Positions 18,813 through 27,117 of a DNA stretch of 64,000 nucleotides are shown here, piece by piece; positions within the stretch are counted from its first letter, which is position 1, and the number at the start of each line of letters is the position of its first letter. The notes beneath the pieces are model-generated. The model saw only the letters and a program-made list of their open reading frames with translations. It searched no databases and had not been told where the DNA came from. The stretch spans positions 25,090 to 89,089 of the forward strand of contig JBBROD010000003.1 in the NCBI GenBank assembly GCA_038229715.1, read 5' to 3'. Origin of the DNA: JANMES01 sp038229715 (GTDB lineage: Bacteria; Planctomycetota; Phycisphaerae; Tepidisphaerales; Tepidisphaeraceae). Position numbers and translations under genes: made by a program.

Positions 18813-19178
18813 GTGGCTAAAAACGTACTCGGCAGTGAACTACAAACATGCTCGATGTCCCCCAAAACCGGTTGGCGGCGCGACGGCTGCTGCAACACCG
18901 GGCCGGGCGATCACGGATTGCATTTAGTGTGCGTCCAAGTGACGGCGGAATTCCTTGAGTTCAGCCGAAGCGTGGGGAACGATTTGAGTACGCCAATGCC
19001 CGAGTATCAATTTGCGGGGTTGACGCCCGGCGATCGCTGGTGCCTGTGCGCCACCCGCTGGACCGAAGCCCGCGAGGCAGGCTTTGCGCCGCCCGTGGTT
19101 CTGGAAGCGACGCACATGTCGATGCTTGAATTTGCCAGCCTGGAAGAGTTGCGGGAGCACGCTGTCGTCGGGTCGTGA
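18813..19178 (+). CDS. DUF2237 family protein
   Basis: 121 residues from a GTG at 18813, placed 6 bases after AGGAG. The sequence is highly typical of DUF2237: KNVLGSELQTCS, GWRRDGCCNTGPGDHG, FLEFSRSVGNDLSTP and GDRWCLCATRW, with five conserved-looking cysteines. The function of the family is unknown. It is divergent from the MscS gene, which begins about 105 bases away, so the gap should contain both promoters. Confidence 0.88.
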   Translation: MAKNVLGSELQTCSMSPKTGWRRDGCCNTGPGDHGLHLVCVQVTAEFLEFSRSVGNDLSTPMPEYQFAGLTPGDRWCLCATRWTEAREAGFAPPVVLEATHMSMLEFASLEELREHAVVGS

Positions 19179-19275
19179 CGTGTCATCAATCAACAACTCA
19201 GGCCGAGAGATTGGAATCTCCCGGCCCGAGTGATGAATCTTCTCGCGTAATGAGTATTGTCGTGGAATCCGATAG

Positions 19276-20295
19276 TTACGCCTTCGGCGGTTCCTTCGCC
19301 TTCAGCCATGGCATCATCTTGCGCAGCTTGCGGCCGGTGACTTCGACCGGGTGGCTGTTGTCGGCTTCGTACAGGCGCTTGAAGTTCTTCAGGCCGCCTT
19401 CGTACTCGCCGCGCCAGCCCTTGGCGAACGTGCCGTCCTGAATGTCGGTGAGGATCTTCTTCATCGCCTTCTTCGTGTCGGCGGTGATGATCTTCGGCCC
19501 GGTGATCAGGTCGCCCCATTCGGCGGTGTTGCTGATGCTGTAACGCATGTAATCCAGGCCGCCCTGATAGATGAGGTCGACAATCAGCTTCACTTCGTGA
19601 ACGCACTCGAAGTACGCCATCTCCGGCGGGTAGCCGGCTTCGGTCAGCGTTTCAAAGCCGGCCTTGATCAACGCGCTCAGTCCGCCGCAGAGGACGGCCT
19701 GCTCGCCGAACAAATCGGTTTCGCATTCGTCCTTAAAATTGGTTTCGATGATCCCGCTGCGAGCGCCACCCACGCCGGCCGCCCAAGCGAGGGCGAACCC
19801 GCGGGCCTTGCCGGTCGAATCCTGGTGGATCGCCATCAAGCAGGGAACTCCGCCGCCTTTCTCGAACTCACTTCGGACCAGATGGCCAGGCCCTTTCGGC
19901 GCGACCATGATCACATCCACATTCGCCGGCGGGGCGACTGTTTTGAAGTGTACGTTAAACCCGTGCGTAAAGCCCAGCACCTTGCCGGCGGTGAGGTTCG
20001 GCTCGATCGACTTCTTGTACACCTCCGGCTGCACTTCGTCAGGCAGGGTAACGATGATGAGGTCGGCCTTCTTGACCGCGTCTTCGATGCTGAACAGCTC
20101 AAACCCTCGTTCGAGCGCGAGCTTGCCGTTGGTGGAGTCTTTACGGTTAGCCACAATGACTTTTACGCCGCTATCGCGGAGGTTCTGCCCGTGGGCGTGC
20201 CCTTGGCTGCCGAAGCCGATGATGGCGACGGTCTTGCCCTTGAGGGCGTCGATCGGAGCGTCTTTCTCGTAAAGCATCTTCAACGGTTCGGGCAT
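19276..20295 (-). CDS. ilvC: Ketol-acid reductoisomerase (class I)
   Basis: 339 residues, matching the short class I IlvC enzymes. The NADPH-binding loop is IIGFGSQGHAHGQNLRDSGV, and the C-terminal knotted domain has the metal ligands in DLFGEQAVLCGG and YFECVHEVKLIVDLIY. It converts acetolactate and acetohydroxybutyrate to the dihydroxy acids in valine, leucine and isoleucine synthesis. It stands alone here; ilvB/N and leuA are not adjacent. Confidence 0.97.
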   Translation of the reverse strand: MPEPLKMLYEKDAPIDALKGKTVAIIGFGSQGHAHGQNLRDSGVKVIVANRKDSTNGKLALERGFELFSIEDAVKKADLIIVTLPDEVQPEVYKKSIEPNLTAGKVLGFTHGFNVHFKTVAPPANVDVIMVAPKGPGHLVRSEFEKGGGVPCLMAIHQDSTGKARGFALAWAAGVGGARSGIIETNFKDECETDLFGEQAVLCGGLSALIKAGFETLTEAGYPPEMAYFECVHEVKLIVDLIYQGGLDYMRYSISNTAEWGDLITGPKIITADTKKAMKKILTDIQDGTFAKGWRGEYEGGLKNFKRLYEADNSHPVEVTGRKLRKMMPWLKAKEPPKA

Positions 20296-20612
20296 GTGCG
20301 GGTCCTTTGTAAAATCGAGCCGGGTAGATTAGCGGACAGCCCCAAGTGTGTCAAAAGCCGAGCCGGCGGTGCTGACACGGAAAACGCGAAGCACAACAAC
20401 GGCCAGCAGAGTAGGGCGGGATAGCAATCCCGCCATTCCGGCAATCCGGCGGGATTGCTATCCCGCCCTACCAAAATGCGCCGTACGTGGCCGAGAGGGA
20501 AGCACGGTAACGGAATCAGTTGATGGCGGGCACGGATTGAGCGTTGATCCTTTAGACTGCGATATTTTTGTATAGCGCTTTTTTGTGTGCGAATGCGATG
20601 GACAGGCCATGC
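20296..20612. other. Intergenic region ilvC-mutM containing a long palindrome
   Basis: No credible gene is seen. The region holds the ilvC promoter side, the palindromic repeat at 20411-20471, and about 140 bases with no further features. Confidence 0.4.
20411..20471. repeat. Perfect 24-bp inverted repeat (REP/MITE-like)
   Basis: The arms 20411-20434 and 20448-20471 are perfect reverse complements (outer end GTAGGGCGGGATAGC), separated by 13 bp. The element lies between ilvC and mutM, which share orientation. There is no T tract and no gene. It looks like a small palindromic interspersed repeat rather than a terminator. Confidence 0.8.
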
Positions 20613-21416
20613 TCATGTTCTTTTCTGGCAGCGCCTGCAAAAATGCGTCGATCGGCCACCCAAAACGATCCGCTGGATCGGCGATTTGCACGTCACGCAA
20701 GGCTTCTCGGCGCGGTCGTAGACGTTGTGAAGTTTCTGGAACGATCCTCGGTTGCCGTCGGCGTCGACGTAGTCGCGGAGGCTGCTGCCTTTGGCTTCAA
20801 TCGCGCGGGTAAGCACCTGCTTGATCGCGAGGTTCAAACAGTCGACTTGCGAAGGCTTCAGCCGGTGCGACCGCTTCAGCGGGTGGATGGACGCCGCGAA
20901 TAATGATTCGTCTACATAGATATTGCCCAACCCGGCGATCAGCGATTGATCGAGCAATGCAGACTTGATCGCGCGGCGGGTTTTCTTCAACCGGCCCGCA
21001 AATTCCTCGCTACTGAGAGTGAGCGGCTCGGGCCCGAGCGTGGGGTCGTCGGCATCATGGCCCATCCACCAGACGCCGCCGAACCGGCGCGGGTCGACGA
21101 ACCGGAGTTGGCCGGTGGGTAGGTCGATCGTCAGGTGCGTGTGCGGCGCGAGCGGATCGGCTGCTGACGCGAAGGTCAATCGCCCGGACATTCCCAGGTG
21201 GATGTAGAACCGGTTCCCGTCATCGAGCGTAAGCACGATCCGCTTGGCGCGGCGGGTGACGTCGACGAATGACCGTTTGCGCAAAAGGACGGGCAGATTT
21301 GCGTCAATCGGCGTGACAATGTCCGCTCGATACAGCGTTACAGCCGTAATCGGCTGACGAATCAGCCGCGGCAGCAGCGTCGAAACGACGGTTTGTACTT
21401 CCGGCAACTCAGGCAT
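20613..21416 (-). CDS. mutM: Formamidopyrimidine-DNA glycosylase
   Basis: 267 residues, the normal length. The catalytic N-terminus is MPELPEVQTV (Pro after Met and Glu3). A helix-two-turn-helix region includes LLDQSLIAGLGNIYVDE, and the C-terminal zinc finger is CVTCK...CRRCQ. The enzyme removes 8-oxoguanine and ring-opened purines and nicks the strand by beta,delta-elimination. Confidence 0.96.
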   Translation of the reverse strand: MPELPEVQTVVSTLLPRLIRQPITAVTLYRADIVTPIDANLPVLLRKRSFVDVTRRAKRIVLTLDDGNRFYIHLGMSGRLTFASAADPLAPHTHLTIDLPTGQLRFVDPRRFGGVWWMGHDADDPTLGPEPLTLSSEEFAGRLKKTRRAIKSALLDQSLIAGLGNIYVDESLFAASIHPLKRSHRLKPSQVDCLNLAIKQVLTRAIEAKGSSLRDYVDADGNRGSFQKLHNVYDRAEKPCVTCKSPIQRIVLGGRSTHFCRRCQKRT

Positions 21417-21558
21417 TGAAACTTTTCCACAGATTGAGCGTCACAAACTTAATTGCAAGGATTATAACCACTTAGTACATTGCTGCGGACGTGGGGCATC
21501 CTGCCGAGTTTCCTTCGTCGTCGCAACCCGTTACGAACAACTTTCCGTTGGAGAAAAC

Positions 21559-22650
21559 ATGGAATCCAAACTGGGACTGGTGCAACCTGAAAAGACGAGT
21601 TTAGCAGCCGAGGAATTGGCGGCGGTGGAAAAGCTGCAAAAGGGCTACCACGAGATGCGGGCCGAGCTCGGTAAGGTCATCGTCGGGCAGGAAGCGGTTA
21701 TCGAAGAACTGCTGATCTCTATGTTCTGCCGGGGTCATGCCCTGCTGGTCGGCGTGCCGGGATTAGCTAAAACGCTGCTGATCTCCACGTTGGCTAAAAC
21801 GCTGGGGTTGGCGTTTAACCGTATTCAGTTCACGCCCGATTTGATGCCGTCCGACATCACCGGCACGGAAGTCATCGAAGAAGACAAAACCACCGGCGGG
21901 CGGCAGATGCGGTTCGTCCGCGGGCCGATCTTTGCCAACGTCATCTTGGCGGACGAAATCAACCGTACCCCGCCCAAAACGCAGGCCGCCCTGCTGGAAG
22001 CCATGCAGGAGCACCAAGTTACCGCCGGCGGGACGCTGCATCGGCTGCCGCAGCCGTTCTTTGTGTTGGCGACGCAGAACCCGATCGAGCAGGACGGCAC
22101 TTATCCGCTGCCGGAAGCGCAGCTCGACCGGTTCATGTTCAACATCAACGTCGGCTATCCGAGCGAGGACGAGGAATTCCAGATCGTGCGGATGACCACG
22201 ATGGGCCAGAAGATCGAGCTCAAGCACGTGCTGAGCGGCGAAGAAGTGATTGGCCTGCAGGAAATCGTCCGCAAAGTGCCGGTGGCGGATCATGTTATTC
22301 GGTATGCGTTGCAGTTTAGCCGACTGACCCGCCGAACCGAAGGCGGCTGCCCCGACTTCGTCAACGACTACGTCGGCTGGGGTGCCGGCCCGCGAGCCTC
22401 GCAATATCTCATCCTGGCCGGCAAGGCGCGGGCGCTGCTGAAAGGCCGGTATCACGTCAGCACCGAGGACATCCGCCAGGTTTGCATCCCGGTGCTGCGT
22501 CACCGCATCGTGACTAACTTCAATGCCGAAGCGGAAGGAATCAAGAGCGATACGATCGTGAAAAAGCTGATCGATTTCATCCCGCGGCAGCAATACGAAG
22601 AACAAGACGCGGCGGTTGCGAAGATGATGCGAGATCAGCCGGCAGCGTGA
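21559..22650 (+). CDS. MoxR-family AAA+ ATPase
   Basis: 363 residues. The Walker A region is the degenerate MoxR form GVPGLAKT, Walker B is VILADEINRTPPKTQAALLEAMQE, sensor 1 is VLATQNPIEQDGTYPLPEAQLDRF, and a lid domain follows. MoxR ATPases act as chaperones for VWA-domain partners. It opens a plus-strand block with DUF58, a BatA-like protein and a second VWA protein, the usual arrangement, so these are probably its partners. Confidence 0.95.
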   Translation: MESKLGLVQPEKTSLAAEELAAVEKLQKGYHEMRAELGKVIVGQEAVIEELLISMFCRGHALLVGVPGLAKTLLISTLAKTLGLAFNRIQFTPDLMPSDITGTEVIEEDKTTGGRQMRFVRGPIFANVILADEINRTPPKTQAALLEAMQEHQVTAGGTLHRLPQPFFVLATQNPIEQDGTYPLPEAQLDRFMFNINVGYPSEDEEFQIVRMTTMGQKIELKHVLSGEEVIGLQEIVRKVPVADHVIRYALQFSRLTRRTEGGCPDFVNDYVGWGAGPRASQYLILAGKARALLKGRYHVSTEDIRQVCIPVLRHRIVTNFNAEAEGIKSDTIVKKLIDFIPRQQYEEQDAAVAKMMRDQPAA

Positions 22651-22654
22651 GCGA

Positions 22655-22759
22655 ATGGATATCAAGCCCGCAAAACTGATTCGCAAAGTCGAACGTTCGG
22701 AACGACTCGACGAGGTTGTGAAAGAAAGCGAAGTCGTTGACTTGGGCGCGAGGATGTGA
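22655..22759 (+). CDS. 34-residue ORF, possible N-terminal piece of the next gene
   Basis: A short frame starting 5 bases after the moxR stop (MDIKPAKLIRKVERSERLDE, continuing to ARM), helical and charged. It overlaps the following frame. It could be a real micro-protein, or the N-terminus of the JAB-like gene separated by a frameshift near 22740-22757. No family is recognised. Confidence 0.35.
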   Translation: MDIKPAKLIRKVERSERLDEVVKESEVVDLGARM

Positions 22760-23045
22760 AATCGCACTTGTACGCGTTTCGAGCGGAGAACTTTACTTGC
22801 TGAGCGGTGGTGCAGACGGGGTAGAATTTAAAATGAGTAGTGAAGGCAGCGTACTTATCGAGATCGACGGCGTGTCGCAAATTGTTCGCCATTTGGCCTG
22901 GCATACTCATCCGAGGGCAACAGGTCCGTCGGATTATGACCGTGAATTTTTAAAAGTGTTGCGACAGCAGTCGTCGCTAATTTACGAAATGTTTGCAGAC
23001 GGCCAAGGAACTCGCTTCATGCCATCGGAAAAGGAGAGCACATGA
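22737..23045 (+). CDS. Small JAB/JAMM-like protein
   Basis: About 100 residues. The only ways to start it are a TTG at 22737 or an internal ATG at 22833, which suggests that the true N-terminus lies in the preceding overlapping frame. The middle contains LAWHTHPRATGPSDYD, matching the zinc-binding H-x-H-P...S-x-x-D motif of JAB/JAMM metallo-isopeptidases; the domain is shorter than usual. The stop overlaps the next start by ATGA. The function is unknown, and processing of a peptide or modifier is only an inference. Confidence 0.5.
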   Translation: MTWARGCEIALVRVSSGELYLLSGGADGVEFKMSSEGSVLIEIDGVSQIVRHLAWHTHPRATGPSDYDREFLKVLRQQSSLIYEMFADGQGTRFMPSEKEST

Positions 23046-23344
23046 CAAGTCGAATCATCGATTGCTTCGAAATCAAAGATCATGTCGCCTTAGAATATGG
23101 GGCGGCGGGCGTTGTGGTATTGATCGAGAGCAAATCCGGCCCGCCACCGATGTCGGGTGAAAAAATTATGATTATCCGATCGGACGGTTGGTGGTATGCA
23201 GGTATCGCAGAAGACGTTCGGCCGGGACACAACAAAGCCAGTGGTGGTTTTTTCCTTCGCGGCCTGACGAAGGAAGATGTTCCTCTGGATTCCGATGTCC
23301 GGTGGGGGAAAACATTGCCGAATATTTCCGACGCTGTTGCCTAA
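23042..23344 (+). CDS. Hypothetical protein coupled to the JAB-like gene
   Basis: 100 residues, no signal peptide or membrane helix, with a beta-rich composition (VALEYGAAGVVVLIES, IMIIRSDGWWYAG). Translation is coupled to the upstream gene through ATGA. No family is recognised. With its neighbour it forms a two-gene cassette inserted between moxR and the DUF58 gene, which in most genomes are adjacent. Confidence 0.6.
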   Translation: MTSRIIDCFEIKDHVALEYGAAGVVVLIESKSGPPPMSGEKIMIIRSDGWWYAGIAEDVRPGHNKASGGFFLRGLTKEDVPLDSDVRWGKTLPNISDAVA

Positions 23345-23353
23345 ATACTATCA

Positions 23354-24280
23354 ATGGCAGATTTAACTACAGATTACCGAAAATACCTCGATCCTCGCAC
23401 GCTCGCGCGGATTAGCAGCTTGGATCTGCGCGCCCGGCTGATCGTCGAAGGCCTGATGACCGGCATGCACCGCTCGCCGTATCAGGGCATCAGCGTGGAG
23501 TTCGCCCAGCACCGCCCATACGTGGCCGGCGATGACATTCGTCACGTCGACTGGAAGGTATTCGGGCGGTCCGACAAGATTTACCTCAAGCAGTATCAGG
23601 AAGAAACCAACCTCCACCTGATCTGCGTCGTCGATTCCAGCGAGTCGATGGGCTTTACTTCCTTCGACAAAGAAACATTCGGCCCGTGGAGCAAATACGA
23701 CCACGCGACCGCGATCGCCGCTTCGCTGTCGTACATGGCGATCCAGCAGCAGGATTCGGTCGGATTGGCGGTGTTCGATCAGGCGCTGAGCCGCTACTTC
23801 AAGCCGAGCAACTCCCCCAGCCAATGGCGATTGATTACGCAGGAATTGCAGACGATCCCCAAGTGGAACAAAACCAACACCGGCAAGATCCTCGACCAAC
23901 TGGCCGAGAAGCTGACGCACCGGTCGCTGATCGTGATCCTGTCGGACTTTTTCGACGACCTCGACTCGATCAAGAAGGGCCTGCGTCACCTGCGGTATAA
24001 GAAGCACGAGATCATGATGTTCCAAATCCTCGATCCGCAGGAGGTCGAGTTTCCGTTTGAAGACGTGACGATGTTCAAGGGCCTGGAAGAAATGGGCGAA
24101 CTCCTGACCGAGCCGCGAGCATTGCGGGCCGGCTATCTGGAACAGCTCAAGCAGTTCACCGACGGGCTGCAAAAACTCTGCCGCAGCATGAACATCGACT
24201 TTGTGCGGATGAACAGCGGTGAATCATTGGATGTGACGCTGAGCGGTTTCCTGGCGAACCGTTCGGCGTCGATAAAGTAG
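23354..24280 (+). CDS. DUF58 protein (MoxR partner)
   Basis: 308 residues. The DUF58 signature is seen in GISVEFAQHRPYVAGDDIRHVDWKVFGR, followed by LKQYQEETN and a VWA-like fold with a MIDAS-type motif VVDSSESM. There is no membrane segment. DUF58 proteins nearly always accompany MoxR and BatA-type proteins, as here. Confidence 0.93.
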   Translation: MADLTTDYRKYLDPRTLARISSLDLRARLIVEGLMTGMHRSPYQGISVEFAQHRPYVAGDDIRHVDWKVFGRSDKIYLKQYQEETNLHLICVVDSSESMGFTSFDKETFGPWSKYDHATAIAASLSYMAIQQQDSVGLAVFDQALSRYFKPSNSPSQWRLITQELQTIPKWNKTNTGKILDQLAEKLTHRSLIVILSDFFDDLDSIKKGLRHLRYKKHEIMMFQILDPQEVEFPFEDVTMFKGLEEMGELLTEPRALRAGYLEQLKQFTDGLQKLCRSMNIDFVRMNSGESLDVTLSGFLANRSASIK

Positions 24281-24292
24281 GGAGGCAAGGTA

Positions 24293-24742
24293 ATGATTGA
24301 ACGCAATCAATTCATGAATTTTACCGCCTTGGTATTCTTACTTGGGATTGCGCTCATTTTTACTGGCGCTGAAACTCGTACTCAACTGAATTTCCGGGAT
24401 ATTCCGAACAAAGGCCAGATCATTGGTGCACTTGGTAAACCGCTTGGTGAGTCTATCTTGATTGAGGGAATTGGGTCTGCCAGAGAAGGAATTTTTGGCA
24501 ACCCGATGGAGGTCGATATCGTCAGTGGCCAAAAAGTTGAGAACCCTGTTCTGATCGATGTACGCGGCAATACAAGCCAGCTCGAAGTAGGGAAACGTTA
24601 CAAATTTCGTGGGCACGAAAATGGTTCGATGGCCGGGCTAGGGAATGGAGACGGTGAACTTCAGCAGAAACCAATCCGATTTGCGGTGTGGTTTGACGTG
24701 GATTATCCCAAGCGCAAAACGATGCTTGGGGAGAATCAGTGA
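24293..24742 (+). CDS. Hypothetical membrane-anchored protein
   Basis: 149 residues with one N-terminal hydrophobic helix or uncleaved signal (FTALVFLLGIALIFTGAET), then a beta-rich extracytoplasmic part (LGESILIEGIGSAREGIF, VLIDVRGNTSQLEVGKRYKF). No family is recognised. Its stop overlaps the GTG start of the BatA-like gene, so the two are likely co-translated. Confidence 0.65.
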   Translation: MIERNQFMNFTALVFLLGIALIFTGAETRTQLNFRDIPNKGQIIGALGKPLGESILIEGIGSAREGIFGNPMEVDIVSGQKVENPVLIDVRGNTSQLEVGKRYKFRGHENGSMAGLGNGDGELQQKPIRFAVWFDVDYPKRKTMLGENQ

Positions 24743-27009
24743 CCATGATGCACGCTTCGATTGTCGCTTTCGGATTTTTGACTCCCGCGTTCGCGCTGGC
24801 TGGTGTGCTGCTGGCCGGGATTCCGATCCTGATCCACATCCTCAACCGCCGGCGGTACAAGATCGTCACCTGGGCGGCGATGGATTTTCTGCTGAACGCG
24901 ATGAAGAAAAATCGTCGTCGGCTGAAGTTCGAGCAGTGGTTGTTGCTGGCTGTAAGATGTTTAGTGCTTGGATTGCTCGGGCTGGCGCTGGCTCGGCCGC
25001 TGGGGTGTGAGAATGCTTCGCTGGCGGGGCTGGGGGCGTCGCGGTCGGGTTTGCATGTGATTGTGATCGATAACAGCTATTCGATGGCGTACGAAGTCGA
25101 TCGCCCGAACGCGCCGACGCATTTAGCACAGGCCAAAGTGATCGCCAAGGGAATGATCGACCGCCTCTCGCGCGGCGGGGAAAGCGTGGCGATCATCACC
25201 GCTTCCTCACCGGCCCTGGCGATCGGAAACGGCAAGCCCACTTACGACCTCGACGCCGCCAAAGCCTCCATCGATCGCATCGAGCAATCCGCCGGCGGGA
25301 CCGATATTGAGGGCGCTCTGCAGCTTGCATTGCAGATCGGGCGAGATGAATCCAAACAGCCGGCCCGCTCGCTATACCTGCTGACCGATTGCACCAAGAG
25401 CGCGTGGGAAACGTCCCAGTCCAACGCGGTGAAGCAGACGGCCGCTGAACTTGCACTTGTATTTAAGATCACGAATTTCAACCTCGCCCGAGGGCAGCAA
25501 TCAAACCAAGCCGCGATTGAGGTTTCGCCGGGCGGCAACTTGGTGACGACGAAATTCCCGGTCGACTACCGTGCGATCGTGCGCGGCTTCGGGCCGCCCG
25601 TTGAATTGCCGCTGCAGTGGAAGATCAACGATCAACTGCAGTCCGGCGGAGGGTTGGTCAAGCTCGACGCCCAAACACCGGCGCAAACGCTCTCGAACGT
25701 GTCGATCAAGACCGGCGGGCCGGCGGTTATCACTGCATCGCTGGCCGGTAGCGATAAGCTGAAGATCGACGACACGCGCTACCTCGTGTCGATGGTGTCG
25801 AGCGAACTGAAAGTCCTGATCGTCGAAGGCGAACGCGGCATCGGCGGGGCGGGCGGTTCGGGGGCGTTCCTACAACTGGCTTTGTCTCCGCCCAAGAGCA
25901 GCGACAAGCTGACGAGCAACAATTTCAAGACCGACAGCTACGTGTCGGCTGAGTCCATCAGCGCGCTGGAACTGGCGAGCAAAGTACTCACGGATTACAA
26001 CGCGGTGGCGATGACCGACGTCGGCCAGATCACCGCCCAGCAGGCGGACCGATTAGCCGACTACGTGAAGAACGGCGGCACGCTGCTTTGGTTCATGGGC
26101 GATCAGGTCAGCAGCGACAACTACAACCAAATGCTCGTCCCGCGCAAGCTGCTACCCGGCCCGCTGGCGAAGCGAATGAGCGTGGCGAGCGATCAGCCGG
26201 GCTACTTGTTTGATTTCAAGCCGCGCGCTCCAATGCACCGGCTTCTCAACATCTTCGCCGGTGAAGACCGCTCGGGATTGGATACCGCGCAGGTGTTCAC
26301 GTATTGGGAAGCCGTCATCCCGAACGAGAGCGGCGTGGAGCGCGTGCTCGATTACCTGCCCGCCGGCAGCAAGCCCGGGGCGACGTCGACCAAGGATAAA
26401 TCCATCGCCGTCGATCCTGCGATCACGGCCCACGCGCTCGGCAGAGGCCGGGTGGTGTTTTTCTCGACGACCGCCGGCCCGGAGTGGACCAGCTTCCCCG
26501 CCAAACCCGCTTATGTGACGCTGATGCACGAAATGCTCGGCGGGTCGGTCACCAGCGGCGACGCTTGGCTGAACCGCACCGTCGGCCAAGCGATCGAAGT
26601 CCCCGCCAGCGTCCAAGTCAACGGCCAGCCGACGCTGACCGACCCGAGCCAGAAGCCGATCGTGTTGACACCCGGCGCGGTCGGTTCCGCTGTCACGTTC
26701 CGATCCGAGCCGCTCACTCGGCCGGGCATTTACACGCTGAACCTCGGCGCGCGAAGCCTGCCGATCGCCGTGAACGTCCCCGGCGATGAGGCCGACGTTC
26801 GCACGCTCGACAACGTCGCAATCAAAAGCGCCCTGGGCAATGTCGAGGTTGATTTGCTGCAAGACCAACTCCCGCCGGAAGCGGTAGCCGCACAGGCGGG
26901 TAATGATTTCGGCTGGACCGTAATGATAATCGTCCTGATGTTAGTCGGCCTGGAGTGTTTCCTGGCCATGCAGTTCGGCCACACGCGGCGTGCGCTGGTT
27001 AAAGCATAG
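24739..27009 (+). CDS. BatA-like membrane VWA protein
   Basis: 756 residues. The N-terminus is the BatA module: a membrane helix, the motif IPILIHILNRRRYKIVTWAA, and a second helix (LLLAVRCLVLGLLGLALARPL). A VWA domain (VIVIDNSYSM MIDAS) follows, then a long periplasmic region with glutamine-amidotransferase-like layout (GERGIGGAGGSGAF; LADYVKNGGTLLWFMGDQ) and a C-terminal membrane helix. It belongs to the MoxR/DUF58 block and probably forms an envelope-associated complex; the substrate is unknown. Start choices are GTG 24739 or ATG 24745/24748. Confidence 0.85.
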   Translation: MTMMHASIVAFGFLTPAFALAGVLLAGIPILIHILNRRRYKIVTWAAMDFLLNAMKKNRRRLKFEQWLLLAVRCLVLGLLGLALARPLGCENASLAGLGASRSGLHVIVIDNSYSMAYEVDRPNAPTHLAQAKVIAKGMIDRLSRGGESVAIITASSPALAIGNGKPTYDLDAAKASIDRIEQSAGGTDIEGALQLALQIGRDESKQPARSLYLLTDCTKSAWETSQSNAVKQTAAELALVFKITNFNLARGQQSNQAAIEVSPGGNLVTTKFPVDYRAIVRGFGPPVELPLQWKINDQLQSGGGLVKLDAQTPAQTLSNVSIKTGGPAVITASLAGSDKLKIDDTRYLVSMVSSELKVLIVEGERGIGGAGGSGAFLQLALSPPKSSDKLTSNNFKTDSYVSAESISALELASKVLTDYNAVAMTDVGQITAQQADRLADYVKNGGTLLWFMGDQVSSDNYNQMLVPRKLLPGPLAKRMSVASDQPGYLFDFKPRAPMHRLLNIFAGEDRSGLDTAQVFTYWEAVIPNESGVERVLDYLPAGSKPGATSTKDKSIAVDPAITAHALGRGRVVFFSTTAGPEWTSFPAKPAYVTLMHEMLGGSVTSGDAWLNRTVGQAIEVPASVQVNGQPTLTDPSQKPIVLTPGAVGSAVTFRSEPLTRPGIYTLNLGARSLPIAVNVPGDEADVRTLDNVAIKSALGNVEVDLLQDQLPPEAVAAQAGNDFGWTVMIIVLMLVGLECFLAMQFGHTRRALVKA

Positions 27010-27014
27010 AAATG

Positions 27015-27100
27015 AGCCGCAGATAGACGCAGATGAACGCAGATAAAAAAAGATGAATTGGCTTTCTCTTATCTGCGTTCATCCGCGTCCATCTGCGGCT
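27015..27100. repeat. Inverted repeat, family A (copy 1)
   Basis: Arms 27015-27046 and 27069-27100 match as reverse complements in 30 of 32 positions (outer end AGCCGCAGAT), around a 22-bp spacer. Inside each arm the unit ACGCAGAT repeats about every 10 bases. A second copy is at 43836-43931. It lies five bases after the BatA-like stop. Confidence 0.8.
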
Positions 27101-27117
27101 AAAAAATAGGAATTGAA

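Noticed and set aside
19351..20424. 357-codon frame opposite ilvC
   Set aside because: It is antisense to a highly conserved ilvC and has no ribosome site or recognisable domain.
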